A stretch of 64,000 nucleotides of DNA from Allodiplogaster sudhausi (taxonomy: Eukaryota; Nematoda; Chromadorea; Rhabditida; Diplogasteridae): contig CALZFC010000030.1 of assembly GCA_945643635.1 (NCBI GenBank), forward strand, positions 2,857,001-2,921,000, written 5' to 3'. Under the pieces are notes generated by a model. That model had not been told where the DNA came from. It searched no databases and saw nothing but the letters and a program-made list of their open reading frames with translations. The position numbers were made by a program, and so were the translations under genes. Positions 10,387-22,990 of this stretch are shown piece after piece (within the stretch, counting starts at the first letter, position 1; every line of letters begins with the position of its first letter).

Positions 10387-11572
10387 TCACATGGCGTGCA
10401 CTCTCTTCTCTAGCGAGTCCAACTCCGCTCTCACCTCCTCCGGGAGATCGCTGCCGACCTGGGCGTCCAAAAAGTGGCGACTCTCCACGACGTCCTCCGT
10501 CCAGTACGCCTTCGGGATGCTCATCAACTCGCTCCAGTCAATGCGGCCGAGTCCCTCGAGGTTCATGGCTCTAAATATATTTATTTCTTAAAGTCGCCAC
10601 AAAAATCATATTTCACTATTCATACCCGTAAAAATTTGTTAATAGTAAAATATTAAATAAATTTCACAACTACAGATGGATATCTGTAATTTAAAAAGAA
10701 AGAAAAAAATACTTCCCGCAATTTTAATCATTTCGTATAATAAAAATAAGAGCGAAAAATAAATTTATAGTGTTACCGTACCGAATTTCTTAAATATATC
10801 AAAATATATTATTGTGTGCTTTCCAAAACCATTTATAGTGCTACCGTAGCCGTTTTTCTTAAATTAATTTAAAAAAAATTATTTATAGTGCCACCGTACG
10901 CCTTCGTCGGGATGTATCCGATGGCCGTCTCGACCGCGTTGTCTTCGACGCCCGAGACGCGTTGCAGGATCCAGTCGAGGACTCGAATGTTGTCGCCGAA
11001 ACCCGGCCACAGGAACTTGTGGTCCTTGGTCTCGCGAAACCAGTTGACGTGGAAGATCTTGGGCGCCTGCGCACAGAGAAAGAAGGAATTATTTTTTTTA
11101 GCTATAAAAGAACCCTCTTTGTCTGTCAAAAATTCTACCATAACAAGAGCAATAATTGCAAGATAATAAAAATTGCATTTCGTCCAATTGTTTGGTAATA
11201 AAACATTAAATGAAATTTTTTTTTCAATTTGGTAAACAAATTCTCCAATTGTTAGATGAAGAAAAAAATTATTTTAACGGGAAACAAATTATATATGGGG
11301 GGGGGGGGGTTACTTGTAGTTATTACAACACCGTATAAATTGATTGAGTGATATAATGTTATAATGAAAGCACCAACTTTGTGTGGCGGCTTGCCGAGCT
11401 TGAGCCAGTGCTCGAGGTACTTGCCAAAGTTGTAGCCCATGAAGGGACGCATCGCCATCGGATCGTGCATCACCTGGAGGGGAGAGAGAGAGAGAGTGAG
11501 AGAGACAGGGAGAGAGGGTGAGAGAGACAGGGAGAGAGATAAACAGAGATAGAGAGAGAGAGGGAGAGAGAG

Positions 11573-11609
<37 letters not shown>

Positions 11610-11840
11610 AGAAAGAGAGGGAGTGAGAGAAAGAGAAGGAGAAAGAAAGGGGTAAAAAGAGAGAGGAAGGGAGAGAGGAGACCATACCTGCTTTCCTGTG
11701 TACTCCGCAGCCGCCGTTGCTTCAGACTTGACGAGAGAGCCGACGAGCACGCCGTGCTGCCAGGAGAAGGACTCGAACACGAGGGGGACACCCTCGGGAC
11801 GGCGGCCACCGAAGATGATCGCGTCGATGGGGACACCTGC

Positions 11841-11873
<33 letters not shown>

Positions 11874-11881
11874 GAAAAGAA

Positions 11882-11929
<48 letters not shown>

Positions 11930-14641
11930 GTTTCTGATATAGAGAGGCAGAGAGAGAGGATGGAGAGAGTTATTACACAGGTGAAGAAAGATATTGAGAT
12001 AGAGAGAGAGAGGGAGAGAGATCGAGAGATATCTCCTACCCTCAGGCGCCTCCCACTTGGGATGAATGATGGGGCACTGTCCAGCGGGCGCCGTGAATCG
12101 CGAGTTGGGATGCGCTGCCTTGCCCTCGTCTCCAATGTGCCATCTCTCGCCCAGCCAATTCGTGATCTCCATCTGGCGAAGCTGCTCGTCGCTGTAGCCC
12201 TTCAAGACAGGAAAAGAATTTAATAATTACAATTAATTAAGATAATTAATTGTAATTATTAAAAAAATAAGAAGAGAGAGAGAGATTAACTTTTAACGAA
12301 TTAATTAATTTAATTAGCAACAATTTTCGTATAAAAATTATTTCGAACTTTTTAAGACCACTTGATTTTTTTTAACCTAGTGCAGCATCTGCGGATGCAT
12401 CACCAGATAGAAAAGTCACGGAGGTATATTGCAAAGACTGCATTGAATACCGCCGTGTATGAAAAAACATCTCTAAGTAATATTATTTTGTTAAAAAAAT
12501 TTTTTATTCATATGCACATAAAAATTTTTATTAACATAGGAGAAAAATAAAATAAAATAAGCAATCAAAGGCTGACCCTCTCTTTGAGCTCCTTCTCGAG
12601 TCCCTCCCAGAAGAATTCGCCGTCCGCCGTCTCGGCAACGTTCGTGAAGATGGCATTCTTCTGGAAGGACTCCATCGCCATCGGGTTCGTCCTGAAAGGG
12701 AGAAGTTTTTGTTGAAATTATTAATTAATCAATTAACTAAATAATTCCCACTTCTAGTGTCAGTGCTCAACATAATAAAACATTAATTTCTCTACTAGTT
12801 CAGCAACTTACAATTAAATTTAGAAAAATTTACACTCAAGTGCTTGAAAAATTTCTCGCGCATGAACAGTAAGCACAGAACCGTGCCTTTAACGTTGCTT
12901 TAATTGATATGGCTTTAACAGTTATGGACGTAAAGATTACTTTATCATCAACTTACAAAGAGTTGGTGCTACGCCTAGGGACGGAGGGATGGAGGGACGG
13001 GGGAGAGAGAGGCCCTAGTACCGTACTTGTGGGAAGTGCCTGGAGCGACGCCGAAGAAGCCGGCCTCTGGATTGATTGCATAGAGCCGTCCGTCTGCGCC
13101 AAACTTCATCCAGGCAATGTCGTCGCCTAGTAAGAGCAAAGTAGTATTATTATTTTTATTTTTATATTTCAAGAATAAAACATTTCCCCTTGCTATTCTT
13201 TACCAAAAACACCATTAAAACATGCTCATTTAAAATAAATAAATAAGGTTTAGAAATAAAAAAAATTATTTTCTAAAGAACTTCAGTTTTCTAAAATTCC
13301 AGTTTTCTAAAATTTTAATGGAACTTTTGAAATACATATAGTAGAAATTATAATTATAAGTAAATTAAGAAATGAAAAGTACAGAAATCTCCTTCCTCAC
13401 CGATAGTGCGAACCGTCCAGCCGGGCAACGTGGACTGCAGCATCGCCAGGTTCGTCTTGCCGCAAGCGGACGGGAAGGCGGCCGCCACGAAGCGCTCTTC
13501 ACCCGCAGGGTTCGTGATGCCCATGATCTGCGGAGGTTTTTTTTTCTTTAAAGAGCTTTTTTCCCATTTTTAAATACACAATTATAGAAATAAATTAGCC
13601 TTATGTGGCAAGTATTTTAGACTGATCTTTCCAAAAAACAATCTCTATAGACTGGACGACGAAAAAGCCCCATGATGCATATACTCATCTCAAAGTATTA
13701 TCCACCGGAGATTTATTAATATCTAAAGGTTCCATTTTTATTCTTAATATTTTTTTCTAAATATTTTATTTTTCGTAAATATCAATTAGCAAGAAAAAAA
13801 ACCGACCAGCATGTGCTCGGCCATCCAGCCCTCGTCTCTGCCAATATTTGACGCGATTCGAAGCGCAAAGCACTTCTTGCCGAGAAGCGAGTTTCCACCT
13901 GAAAATATATTTTAAATTATACTCTTTTTTTGCGTACTTGAACAATATAAGTATGTGCATATTTCTCAATTGCTCCGTGAATATACAAAAACATATGTTT
14001 TTTTTAAATATATTTTTAAATAAACAAAATAAATAAATACTTACCGTAACCCGAGCCAAACGACCAGATCTCTCGCTCTTCTGGCCGATGCGCGATCATC
14101 ACTCGATCCGGATTGCATGGCCAGTGGTTGATGACCTTGGCTGAAAAAGCGCGGCCAATTTATTTCTTTGAGAAAAAAATAGTAATATGAATCTTTGAAC
14201 GAAATTTTGTTAAACGCAATTAAATCAAATTTTGTTAAACGCAATTAAATCAAATAAAGAAGCAAATTGCAATACAACCGAATCTCTCAAATCCCTTCCC
14301 TGTGTCCCTTTCACTGTCCTGATGCAGGCTCCCTTTAACTCCCCATGATTCAGGATTCCTTTAACTCAACCTGATTCAGGGTTCCTTTAACACCACCTGA
14401 ATCAGGGTTCAATTCACTACCCCTGATTCAGGGTCCCTTGATTTCCCTGATTCACGGCCCTCTGCCGGCTCTCACCACGAACGGGACGCGGCAGGCCGAC
14501 CGAGTGGATGCAGCGGACAAAGTCGCCGTCGCCAAGCCCGTCCAGCACCTTCGTGCCCATCCGGGTCATGATGCGCATGCAGAGGACGACGTAGCTGAAG
14601 AAGGAAAGATGGGAGAGAGAGAGAGAGAGGAGAGGAAGGGA

Positions 14642-14686
<45 letters not shown>

Positions 14687-14797
14687 AGGAGAGAAGGAGT
14701 AACTATATTGTATAACCGTATTACTGTATTCATGATATTATGCTATTTTTGGTACCTTCCATGCCACGTGCGTGATATGTAAATAAATCAATCCATC

Positions 14798-14830
<33 letters not shown>

Positions 14831-15603
14831 TATTGATGATGGGAGAGAGAGAGAGATAGGGAAGGGAAAGAGTGAGAGAGAAGCAAAGAGTAAGGGAAAA
14901 TAGATGGGAACGAGATGGTGACATCGTTACTTTCTTTTATTTAAACAGATAGTGGTGATAAGAGATCCCTGGAAAGACGGTAAAAGCGATAAACTACTAT
15001 GAGATGGGGGGGGGGGGGGGGGTGTGATAAATGTGACATTTTTGTGTCCGGAAAAATATAGGGCATCATAATTCATTTTATCTCATGGTGCCATACATCA
15101 AAGAGGCCTTCTTCGTTTAGGAGTGGGTACAATCTATTAACAAATGAAATCTAATCTTTTGTTTCTTTTTATAGATTATTTTATAGATTTAAAATTATTT
15201 AACTTCTGAAGATCGACACTCTTTTTTAGGCGTTTAAAAATATATTTATTTTTTTAAATCTTATTACTATTTATAAATCTGCCATAATCTACGATTATAA
15301 TTTGTAAGTCTACCGCAACAAATAATACCTTATTTAGAAATTTAACGTAATCTGCTAAAATAAGTTATTAATCTACCGTAATCTGCTTCATATAAATATA
15401 CCGAAGCCTACACCACATTATTTATAATCTACCGTAATCCACTACAGTATACCTCGAGTCGGTGAGTTCGATGCCAATCTTGGAGAGCGGCCCGCCGATC
15501 GGGCCCATCGAGAAGGGGACCACATACATCGGGCGGCCTGAAGAGCGCACTCTTTCTTTCTATCTCTGAATCCCTTCTCTGCCTCTCTCTCTCTCCCCTT
15601 GTA

Positions 15604-15650
<47 letters not shown>

Positions 15651-18600
15651 CCGCCATGCAGCCCGGGAATCTCGAGTCCAGTTCGATGCCGAACTGCTCG
15701 GGACTCATCCACTGTCCCATGATCGGCCGGACACCATCCGGAGTGTGGCAGACTGACTGGTACCTAAGAGGAATAACAGTCACTGGTATCTAAGAGTGAC
15801 TGGTATCAAACCATAACAGGAATATGGTATCAGATAGATTATAGATTGGGCAACAGTATGTGGAAGGAAAATCAGCAAAATCATGGAGCACGAATCTTCA
15901 CGAATCTACAGCTAACAGTAACAAGTTGTCTACTTATTTTATAAATTAGATTTTACGATAATAATTTTGCATGCATGGCATATACTAAAAGAACTGTACT
16001 GTATAATAGCTCAATTTGTCCTGCAAAATTTTTTCAATTTCTCGTCTATTTCTAGAGATATTCGTACTAATTCAAGTAGATCGAGCACAATGATAGAAGT
16101 AAAAAAGAACTAGGACAGGAAGGTGCTCACTTGTCCGGCGTGACCATCCACGTCTTGGATTCGACGCGCGCCACATCACGCGGATCCGTGCGGCAGAGGT
16201 AGCTGGAAAGAGAGGTTAAATATAGTAAACAACAACAACAACAAACAAAAAGAAAGATGTAAACAACTTTCTAATTCTTTTAAACTTTACTTAATCTCAA
16301 GGAGAAGTTTGGCTGTTGCTTTGGTTTGGAATAAGAATTTAAGAAAAAATATTTCCGGTTTCGGCAAACAAGTACGACTTTCTCGAGAACACATGCTAAT
16401 TATACTGAAGGGGTTATACTGCGACATCGTTTAAATTGAAAAGCCGTTAAACACCATACTTTTCACGTCGAAAGTAGCAGCGGATAGTGCAAAATAACGG
16501 AGCAGCAATCTTTTAAATCCTTCTAGAGATTAGTAATTTCGTGAAAGGAAGGGCAAGATCGCGAAAGTACTTGTTCTCGTAGGCAGCGAGCGGCGTGAGG
16601 ACGCCACGTTCAACCAGCTTGTGAATGATGTCCTCGGCCTCGCGCTCGCTTCCATCGCAGATGATGATACCTGGAAAGTAGTTAAAACGAATTTAAAAAA
16701 GGAAGTAAAACAAGAAATAAAAAAAAGAGAGTAACGCTTTAAGAAACAAGTAGGAATATATATATATTTTTTTTTTTTGGTGCTATACAAGGGAGACTTC
16801 ATATAGTGCACCAGGCAGGCATGCAGTTATTCACACCTGAATCACCACTATTGCACCGAAATTACTTATATGACTTATTTAAGAATACTTATAGCTCTTA
16901 TAGATGTAGAGAAAATTTAATTGACTGAAAATTTGGAGACTATTGATTGATTGGAAATTGAAAGAGTTATTTATTGGCTCGCTGACCAGACGGATTCATG
17001 AGCTCGGCCTTCTCCGCGATGAAACGTTGCACCTTGAAGGGAAGCGACGCGAAGTCGCCCTGGAAATTGGGGAAGTTGTACAACTTTTTAACTGATTGGA
17101 ATATTCGAAATTATAAACAAATATTGGAATATTCTAAATAATAAACAAATATTGGAATATTCTAAATAATAAACAAATATTGGAATATTCTAAATAAGAA
17201 GCAAATATTGGAATATTCGAAATAATAAGCAAATATTGAAATATTCTAAATAATAAACAAATATTGGAATATACAATTTACAACTTCAATTTTATCTGAT
17301 TTAGAAGTTTGGGCTTCAATTTTAACAATGAGATAAAAAGAAGACCAACATGGAAGATGGGAATGTGGTTGAGCTTGTGCGTCACGACTTCGGTGATCAC
17401 CTGAATGAAGAAGACATATTCGAATAATTAAAATATTAAGACAGCCTATCTGTAAGACGCGAGCATGGCTTAAGACAGCATGTCTGTAACCTTTGAGCAC
17501 GACCTGCACTGGGGAATTTTTTTCGATTTCGCTTATGAAAATTGGCTCACCTATACAACTCGACGTCCTCTACAACATACCGAACATTTTAATTTTTTTC
17601 AGAAAAATTCCGTTCGGGAAACAGTACAGTACCCTTCAAAATATGATGAACCATAACTCGTTTAATTTTCCGAATTTGACGAAATCAAAGATACCGTTCG
17701 ATAGCCCGTTGAACGCTCTTCAATTTTGATCTTACGTAAAATATTCTAAAAAATATTTTCGACCCAAAACACGGCCCTGAACATTTTTGTGATCACGTTT
17801 TGGCAAATTTTTGTTCATTTTTGGAAAGAGTACCCTGCAGTTTTTTGATATGTTGTAGCGCGTGAAATTTGCTACAAGAATTCGTTTCAGTCAATAACAT
17901 AGCGGTAGGCACACCTTGCGAAAAATGCGCGCGAGTCGGTCAAAATGGCGCATTTTCGGTCGCCGAGACACAGTGCAAGCGCATTCATCGATCCATAACT
18001 ACGCTCAATCTTAATATTACAAAAGCGTAAGTATATCATCGAAGAGCTCTCATGGAGTTCTTCAAATGTTACATACATACTTTTATTGAAAAGTTTGGAT
18101 TTATATGGGAAATTTCGTTCTGAATAATAAGAAGGCTTAAAAAACTACTTCAGAAACGTTTCCACATGCCGAATCATACATCAAAAGAAAGAGGATGAAA
18201 GTTGGTACAAGGTGAACCCCTTTAAATAAAATTATATTCCTGCGATCTTTTGTTATAAGCCATAAGAGAAGGGCCAGTAGCGTCACTGTCATTTCGAGCG
18301 AGAATTCATTGTTTAGTTTATTTGAATTAGAATATTCCAATACTTTTATCTACACATTTTCCACTAGGCCTTGTTATCCTATTCTTATGGCTTATAACAA
18401 AAGAGAGTAAGCATGGAATTTCATTTAAAGGGGTTCACCTTGTACCAAATTTCATCCCCTTTCTTTTGATGTATGATTCGGCATGTGGAAACGTTTCTGA
18501 AGTAGTTTTTTAAGCCTTCTTATTATTCAGAACGAAATTTCCCATATAAATCCAAACTTTTCAATAAAAGTATGTATGTAACATTTGAAGATCTCCATGA

Positions 18601-21146
18601 GAGCTCTTAGATGATATACTTACGATTTTGTAATATTAAGATTGAGCGTAGTTATGGATCGATGAATGCGCATGCACTGTGTCTCGGCGACCGAAAATGC
18701 GCCATTTTGACCGACTCGCGCGCATTTTTCGCAAGGTGTGCCTACCACTATGTTATTGACTGAAACGAATTCTTGTAGCAAATTTCACGCGCTACAACAT
18801 ATCAAAAAACTGCAGAGTACTCTTGCCAAAAATGAACAAAAATTTTCCAAAAAGTGGTCACAAAAATGTTCAGGGCCGTGTTTTGGGTCGAAAATATTTT
18901 TTAGAATATTTTACGTAAGATCAAAATTGAAGAGCGTCCAACGGGCCATCGAACGGTATCTTTGATTTCGTCAAATTCGGAAAATTAGGCGAGTTATGGT
19001 TCATCATATTTTGAAGGGTACTGTACTGTTTCCCGAACGGAATTTTTCTGAAAAAAATTAAAATGTACGGTATGTTGTAGAGGACGTCGAGTTGTATAGG
19101 TGAGCCAATTTTCATAAGCGAAATCGAAAAAAATTCCCCAGTGCAGCACCCAATAATGCCGTGCTCGAGTCTTATGGAGAGGCTGTCTTAATACAACACT
19201 GCCCTGCTGACTTTTGTTTGATTCAGCATACGAAAACCACATATCTTATACTACTCGACGAGCTCTACAAAATGGGCCGTATTTTAGATCTTTACAAAAT
19301 TTTCCGTTCGAGATACTCTACCGTAACTATTTCAATACTTTTACTCATAACTTTGTTCACATGTAGTTTTTCTTCATGATTAATATATCATTCGATAGCG
19401 GTTTAAAAGGGCTTCAATTTTTATCTGGATCGGTTTCATGAAAATTGAATTTTGGTCCTAAAATACGGCCCCGAAAATTTTAGTAGTCAAAATTACCACT
19501 TTACGGTCATTTGCACTAAATGAAATATGGATATTCGGAAAGTGCGTAAAATTTCACGTTATATAAGTCACTTTCAAAGAAAATTAGAGGTAACAATTTT
19601 TTGCTACAGAGCCCGAAACAGTTTCATGGGCCCATGCTATCAGTGCTGTTTCGGCTCACAAGTTGGTTCATTAGTGATCAATTCCACAAAAGAGCACACC
19701 AATCTAAAGGTTTTTGAAAGGGGATCATTCTGCTTCTAATGAGAATCTTTTTCATCTCTCGTTCTGCCTTAATAAGATTATTACGTTCATTTTTGATTAA
19801 GGAATTACAGTTTTCAACCATATTTTGGTGGATTCACCTATCTGCACAAAAGGAGACCAAGTTGTCGTGAAAGCGCGTTAAATTATCTACAAAACAACCG
19901 CCTTATAACGAAAATTAAAGGTAAATATTTTTCGCTACGAATCGAAAAGCAACACAAACTCGAGACAACACTATGGATATTCACCAATTCACCGCGTTCA
20001 CCGGGAATTTTCACTGTGCGAATTGGAATATTCGAATGATGCGCAATTCAAATATTCCAATTCATACGGTGAATTGGTGATTATGCATAGTGTTGTCTCG
20101 GGTTTTTATTGCTTTTCGATTCGTAGCGAAAAATAGTTACCTTTAATTTTCGTTATAAGGAGGTTGTTTTGTAGCAAATTTAACGCGCTTTCACGTCAAC
20201 TAGGTCTTCTTTTGTGCAAATGAGTGAATGCTCCAAAATTTAGCTGAAAACTGTAATTTTTTAATCAAAAATGAACTTAATAGTTTTATTAAGGCAAAAG
20301 AAGGGGTGAAAAAAATTCTAATTAGATGCAGAGTGATGCCCTTTCAAAAACCTTTAGATTGGTGTGCTCTTTTGTGGAATTGATCACTAATGAACCAACT
20401 TGTGATCCGAGACAGCCTGATAGCATGGGCCAATGAAACTGTTTCGACCTCTGTAGCAAAAAATAGTTACCTCTAATTTTCTTTGAAAGTGACTTATATA
20501 ACGTGAAATTTCACGCACTTTACGAATATCCATATTTCATTTTGTGCAAATGACCGTAAATTGGTAATTTTGACTATTAAAATTTTCGGGGCCGTATTTT
20601 AGGACCAAAATTCAATTTTCATGAAACCTATCCAAATAAAAATTGAAGCCCTTTTAAAGCGCTATCGAATGATATATTAATCATGAAGAAAAACTACATG
20701 TGAACAAAGTTATGAGTAAAAGTATTTAAATAGTTACGGTAGAGTATCTCGGACGGAAAATTTTGTAAAAATCTAAAATACGGCCCATTTTGTAGAGCTC
20801 GTCGAGTAGTGTAAGATATGTGGTTTTCGTGTGCTGAATCAAACAAAAGTCCCCAGGGCAGGCCATGCTCGCAAGTTACTGACAGGCTGTCTTAAGCTGA
20901 ATGATATGAATAAATAATAAAACAGCAAGCAATACAATATTATTGAATTTATTCGACTCAATATTGCGGCGATATTCTGATCTACTTTTGACCAAAAACT
21001 CATGTTTCTGTCTTTGAAAAAGGAAGGTCGATACATTACTTTAATGAAATTTTTTTCTCATTTGAAAGTTTAATTTTCGCGCTCACCTGGAAATCATCGT
21101 TGGTGAGCGGTGTGAGAGACAGCGACTTGAACTCAGCGTCAGTCAT
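10387..21146 (-). CDS. pck: Phosphoenolpyruvate carboxykinase (GTP), 18 exons
   Basis: Converts oxaloacetate and GTP to phosphoenolpyruvate and CO2, the committing step of gluconeogenesis. Exons (minus order): 21087-21146, 17350-17400, 16987-17059, 16571-16670, 16131-16202, 15651-15763, 15453-15537, 14476-14594, 14045-14140, 13807-13898, 13401-13527, 13027-13126, 12577-12691, 12040-12199, 11688-11836, 11378-11473, 10895-11066, 10387-10568. They sum to 1962 bases, and all phases agree, giving 653 residues, the usual length. Landmarks: [13 protein letters not shown] (about 162-174), [19 protein letters not shown] (to about 270), the P-loop and reactive cysteine ACGKTN (308-313), GDDIAWMKF, the SPEGVP-like join at exons 14/15, GGRRPEGVP, and [26 protein letters not shown] just before the ATG could be a trans-splice acceptor. 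Intron 1 carries nested palindromic elements; introns 6, 8, 14 and 15 carry GA/CT repeats. Which nematode pck paralogue this is cannot be told. Confidence 0.95.
11477..11955 (+). repeat. GA/CT microsatellites in PEPCK introns
   Basis: GA-rich tracts at 11477-11680 and 11841-11955, on either side of exon 15. On the coding strand they are CT runs ending close to the CAG acceptors, so they may double as polypyrimidine tracts. They create long Ser/Leu frames on the minus strand that are not genes. Confidence 0.85.
14606..14880 (+). repeat. GA microsatellites in PEPCK intron 7
   Basis: Two GA-rich tracts (about 14606-14695 and 14799-14880) upstream, on the coding strand, of exon 8. Further along the same intron a run of about 18 G begins near 15006. 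Confidence 0.8.
15545..15648 (+). repeat. CT microsatellite in PEPCK intron 6
   Basis: CT tract between exons 6 and 7. On the coding strand it is GA-rich and starts immediately after the donor. Confidence 0.8.
17086..17280 (+). repeat. 28-bp minisatellite in PEPCK intron 2
   Basis: About six to seven tandem copies of a 28-bp AT-rich unit built on ATTGGAATATTC and AAATAATAAAC. Copies differ by single bases. It contains the palindrome GAATATTC, which also recurs at the axes of the large palindromic elements in this window. Confidence 0.85.
17436..20895. mobile_element. Palindromic TTAA element B, interrupted by element A
   Basis: Outer fold-back element in PEPCK intron 1. Left end TTAA + GACAGCCTATCTGTAAGACG (17436 on); right end, inverted, GACAGGCTGTC + TTAA (20892-20895). 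After removal of element A the two halves are inverted copies with an axis near 20035. For example, the CGACGAGCTCTAC / GTAGAGCTCGTCG strings near 19260 and 20790 face each other. No coding capacity is seen. It is a non-autonomous element by structure; the TTAA flanks match the target site of piggyBac-type transposases, but the ends do not start with CCC. Confidence 0.75.
17470..19191. mobile_element. Palindromic TTAA element A, nested in B
   Basis: A 1.7 kb near-perfect palindrome (axis about 18330, arms about 850 bases) flanked by TTAA at 17470-17473 and 19188-19191. Ends GACAGCATGTCTGTAAC and its inverse resemble those of element B, so it is the same family or a close one. It splits B about 34 bases from B's left end. 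The arms start with strings such as CGACGTCCTCTACAACATAC and their complement near 19075. No open frame. Confidence 0.75.
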
Positions 21147-21160
21147 GCTTGAAAGAAGAT

Positions 21161-21162
<2 letters not shown>

Positions 21163-21204
<42 letters not shown>

Positions 21205-22947
21205 TAGAGCGACAGAGAGGGAGGTAGAGCGAGAGAGATAGAGCGAAAGAGAGAGAGAGAAAGAGAACGACAGAAAGAGACACAAATTAGAGACAAAGAG
21301 TAGGAAAGAGAAAGAGAACAACGGTAGCAAATTGCGATTCATTCGAAAAAAGATGTTCCTTGATAAGGACTTCGTCTAGGGCAAAGCAAACACAAGAGAG
21401 CCGCTCATATGAAAGATGGCAACATGAAATTTTCTTCGGGAAAACGAAAATGATAGGAGGGGTAACGAGCGGAAGCGGCATGGGAGATTTATACAAACGT
21501 CATTTCTGACCTCGCATGAACAGAAGAAGAGGTCAAAGTTTATGCCGGCATCATAGTGGGCCGAGCTTTTGGGGGGGCAGAGAGCAAGAGATCCATACAT
21601 CAGTCAGCGAAGAGGCAACTGATGTTGATTGCGGGCCCAGCTAGTCCGCCATCTTTCTCTATCTATCTTGCTGCATCTTTCTCTCTCTCTCTCTCTCTCC
21701 AATCTTTCCCTCTCACCCGCCATACTCTCAATTTTCTCTCTCTCTCTCTCTCTCTTCCCTCTCCATTTCTCTCTCTCCCTTTCTCTCTCTCTCCCTTTCT
21801 CTCTCTCTCCAATCTTTCCCTCTCGTCGCCCTCCCTACTCTCCGCTCTCTCCTCTTTCTCTCTCTCTCTCTTTCCCTCTCCCTTTCTCTCTCTCTCTCTC
21901 TCCTCTACTTTTGTACACCTCCTTCCGCCCATTCATCGTAAACAGATCACTAAAGTCCCAAAGTATCATCACACATCTACTTTGTCCCTTCCCCATTCGC
22001 GTCGAAACAGCAAGAGAATAGCACAGAGTTCGAACGCGTGTGTCATCTCCAGAAGTGCAGAGAGAGAGAGAAAGTGCAAGAGAGAGAGAGAGAGAGAAAG
22101 TGGAAGAGAGAGAGAGAGAGAGAGAGAAGAGGGATAGAGTAGAGGTAGAGGTAGAGGGCGGTAGAGAGGAGGGGGAAACGAGGTTAACTGTGAAAATTGA
22201 AGTGAAACAGAGCCCGTAGAGTGAGCGCATGGGACGCAGAAAGAGTAGAGAAGACAGAGAACGAGAGAGAGAACGAGAGAGAGAGAGAGAAGGAAATAAA
22301 CTGATGAAAAGTCAAAGAACGATTAAAGTGATCTGGAACGAAGCAGCGAAAACGTGGCGTTGAGGGATGAAAGGGTCTAAAATAAGTAGTATCTGATATG
22401 TGAGTAGGAAGTCACAATACACCAGGCACAACGATGGACCAGAAATGTAAGGAGAGTGAGAATATATTATATTGTCTGCGGGGTTTTGAAGGAGGGGTAG
22501 AATAGAAAATTAATGAAAATGTCAGCGAACAGTGGCTGATTGTGAGACATGCGCACTATTAGAAAAAGCTGACCAAGAAAATAGGGGATAGGGAAACGAG
22601 AACGCGAGAAATAGAAACTTAGAAAGCCGGCTGATAGCGAGAGAGCGAGAAGGGGAGAGCTAGCTAGAGAAGCAGAACAGGAGAGTACGAGGGTAGAGAG
22701 AGAGAGAGAGAGAGAGAGAGCTAGAGAAGCAGAGATGGCGTGAATATGCATATAAGCTTGCGTGACGCTGTTGTTGGTCGGGTGGCCGTGAGAGAGTGAC
22801 AGAGAGAAAACGGTTGGCACGACGTGATCGATAGAATAGGGGCGGCCAGGAAGCACACCGGAAGAAGAGAGAGAGACGGAGTGAGAGAGAGGGGAGAGGG
22901 AGAGAGAGAGCTAGCGAGAGCGAGAGGGAGAGAGGGAAAAGGGAAGA

Positions 22948-22990
<43 letters not shown>

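Noticed and set aside
11252..12205. Long minus-strand reading frame rich in Ser and Leu
   Set aside because: It crosses PEPCK exons and intronic CT microsatellites. Only the exon segments are coding, and the rest is repeat translation.
17086..17280. Regular short repeats that might suggest a CRISPR array
   Set aside because: Units are directly adjacent with no unique spacers, AT-rich, inside a nematode gene intron. It is a minisatellite.
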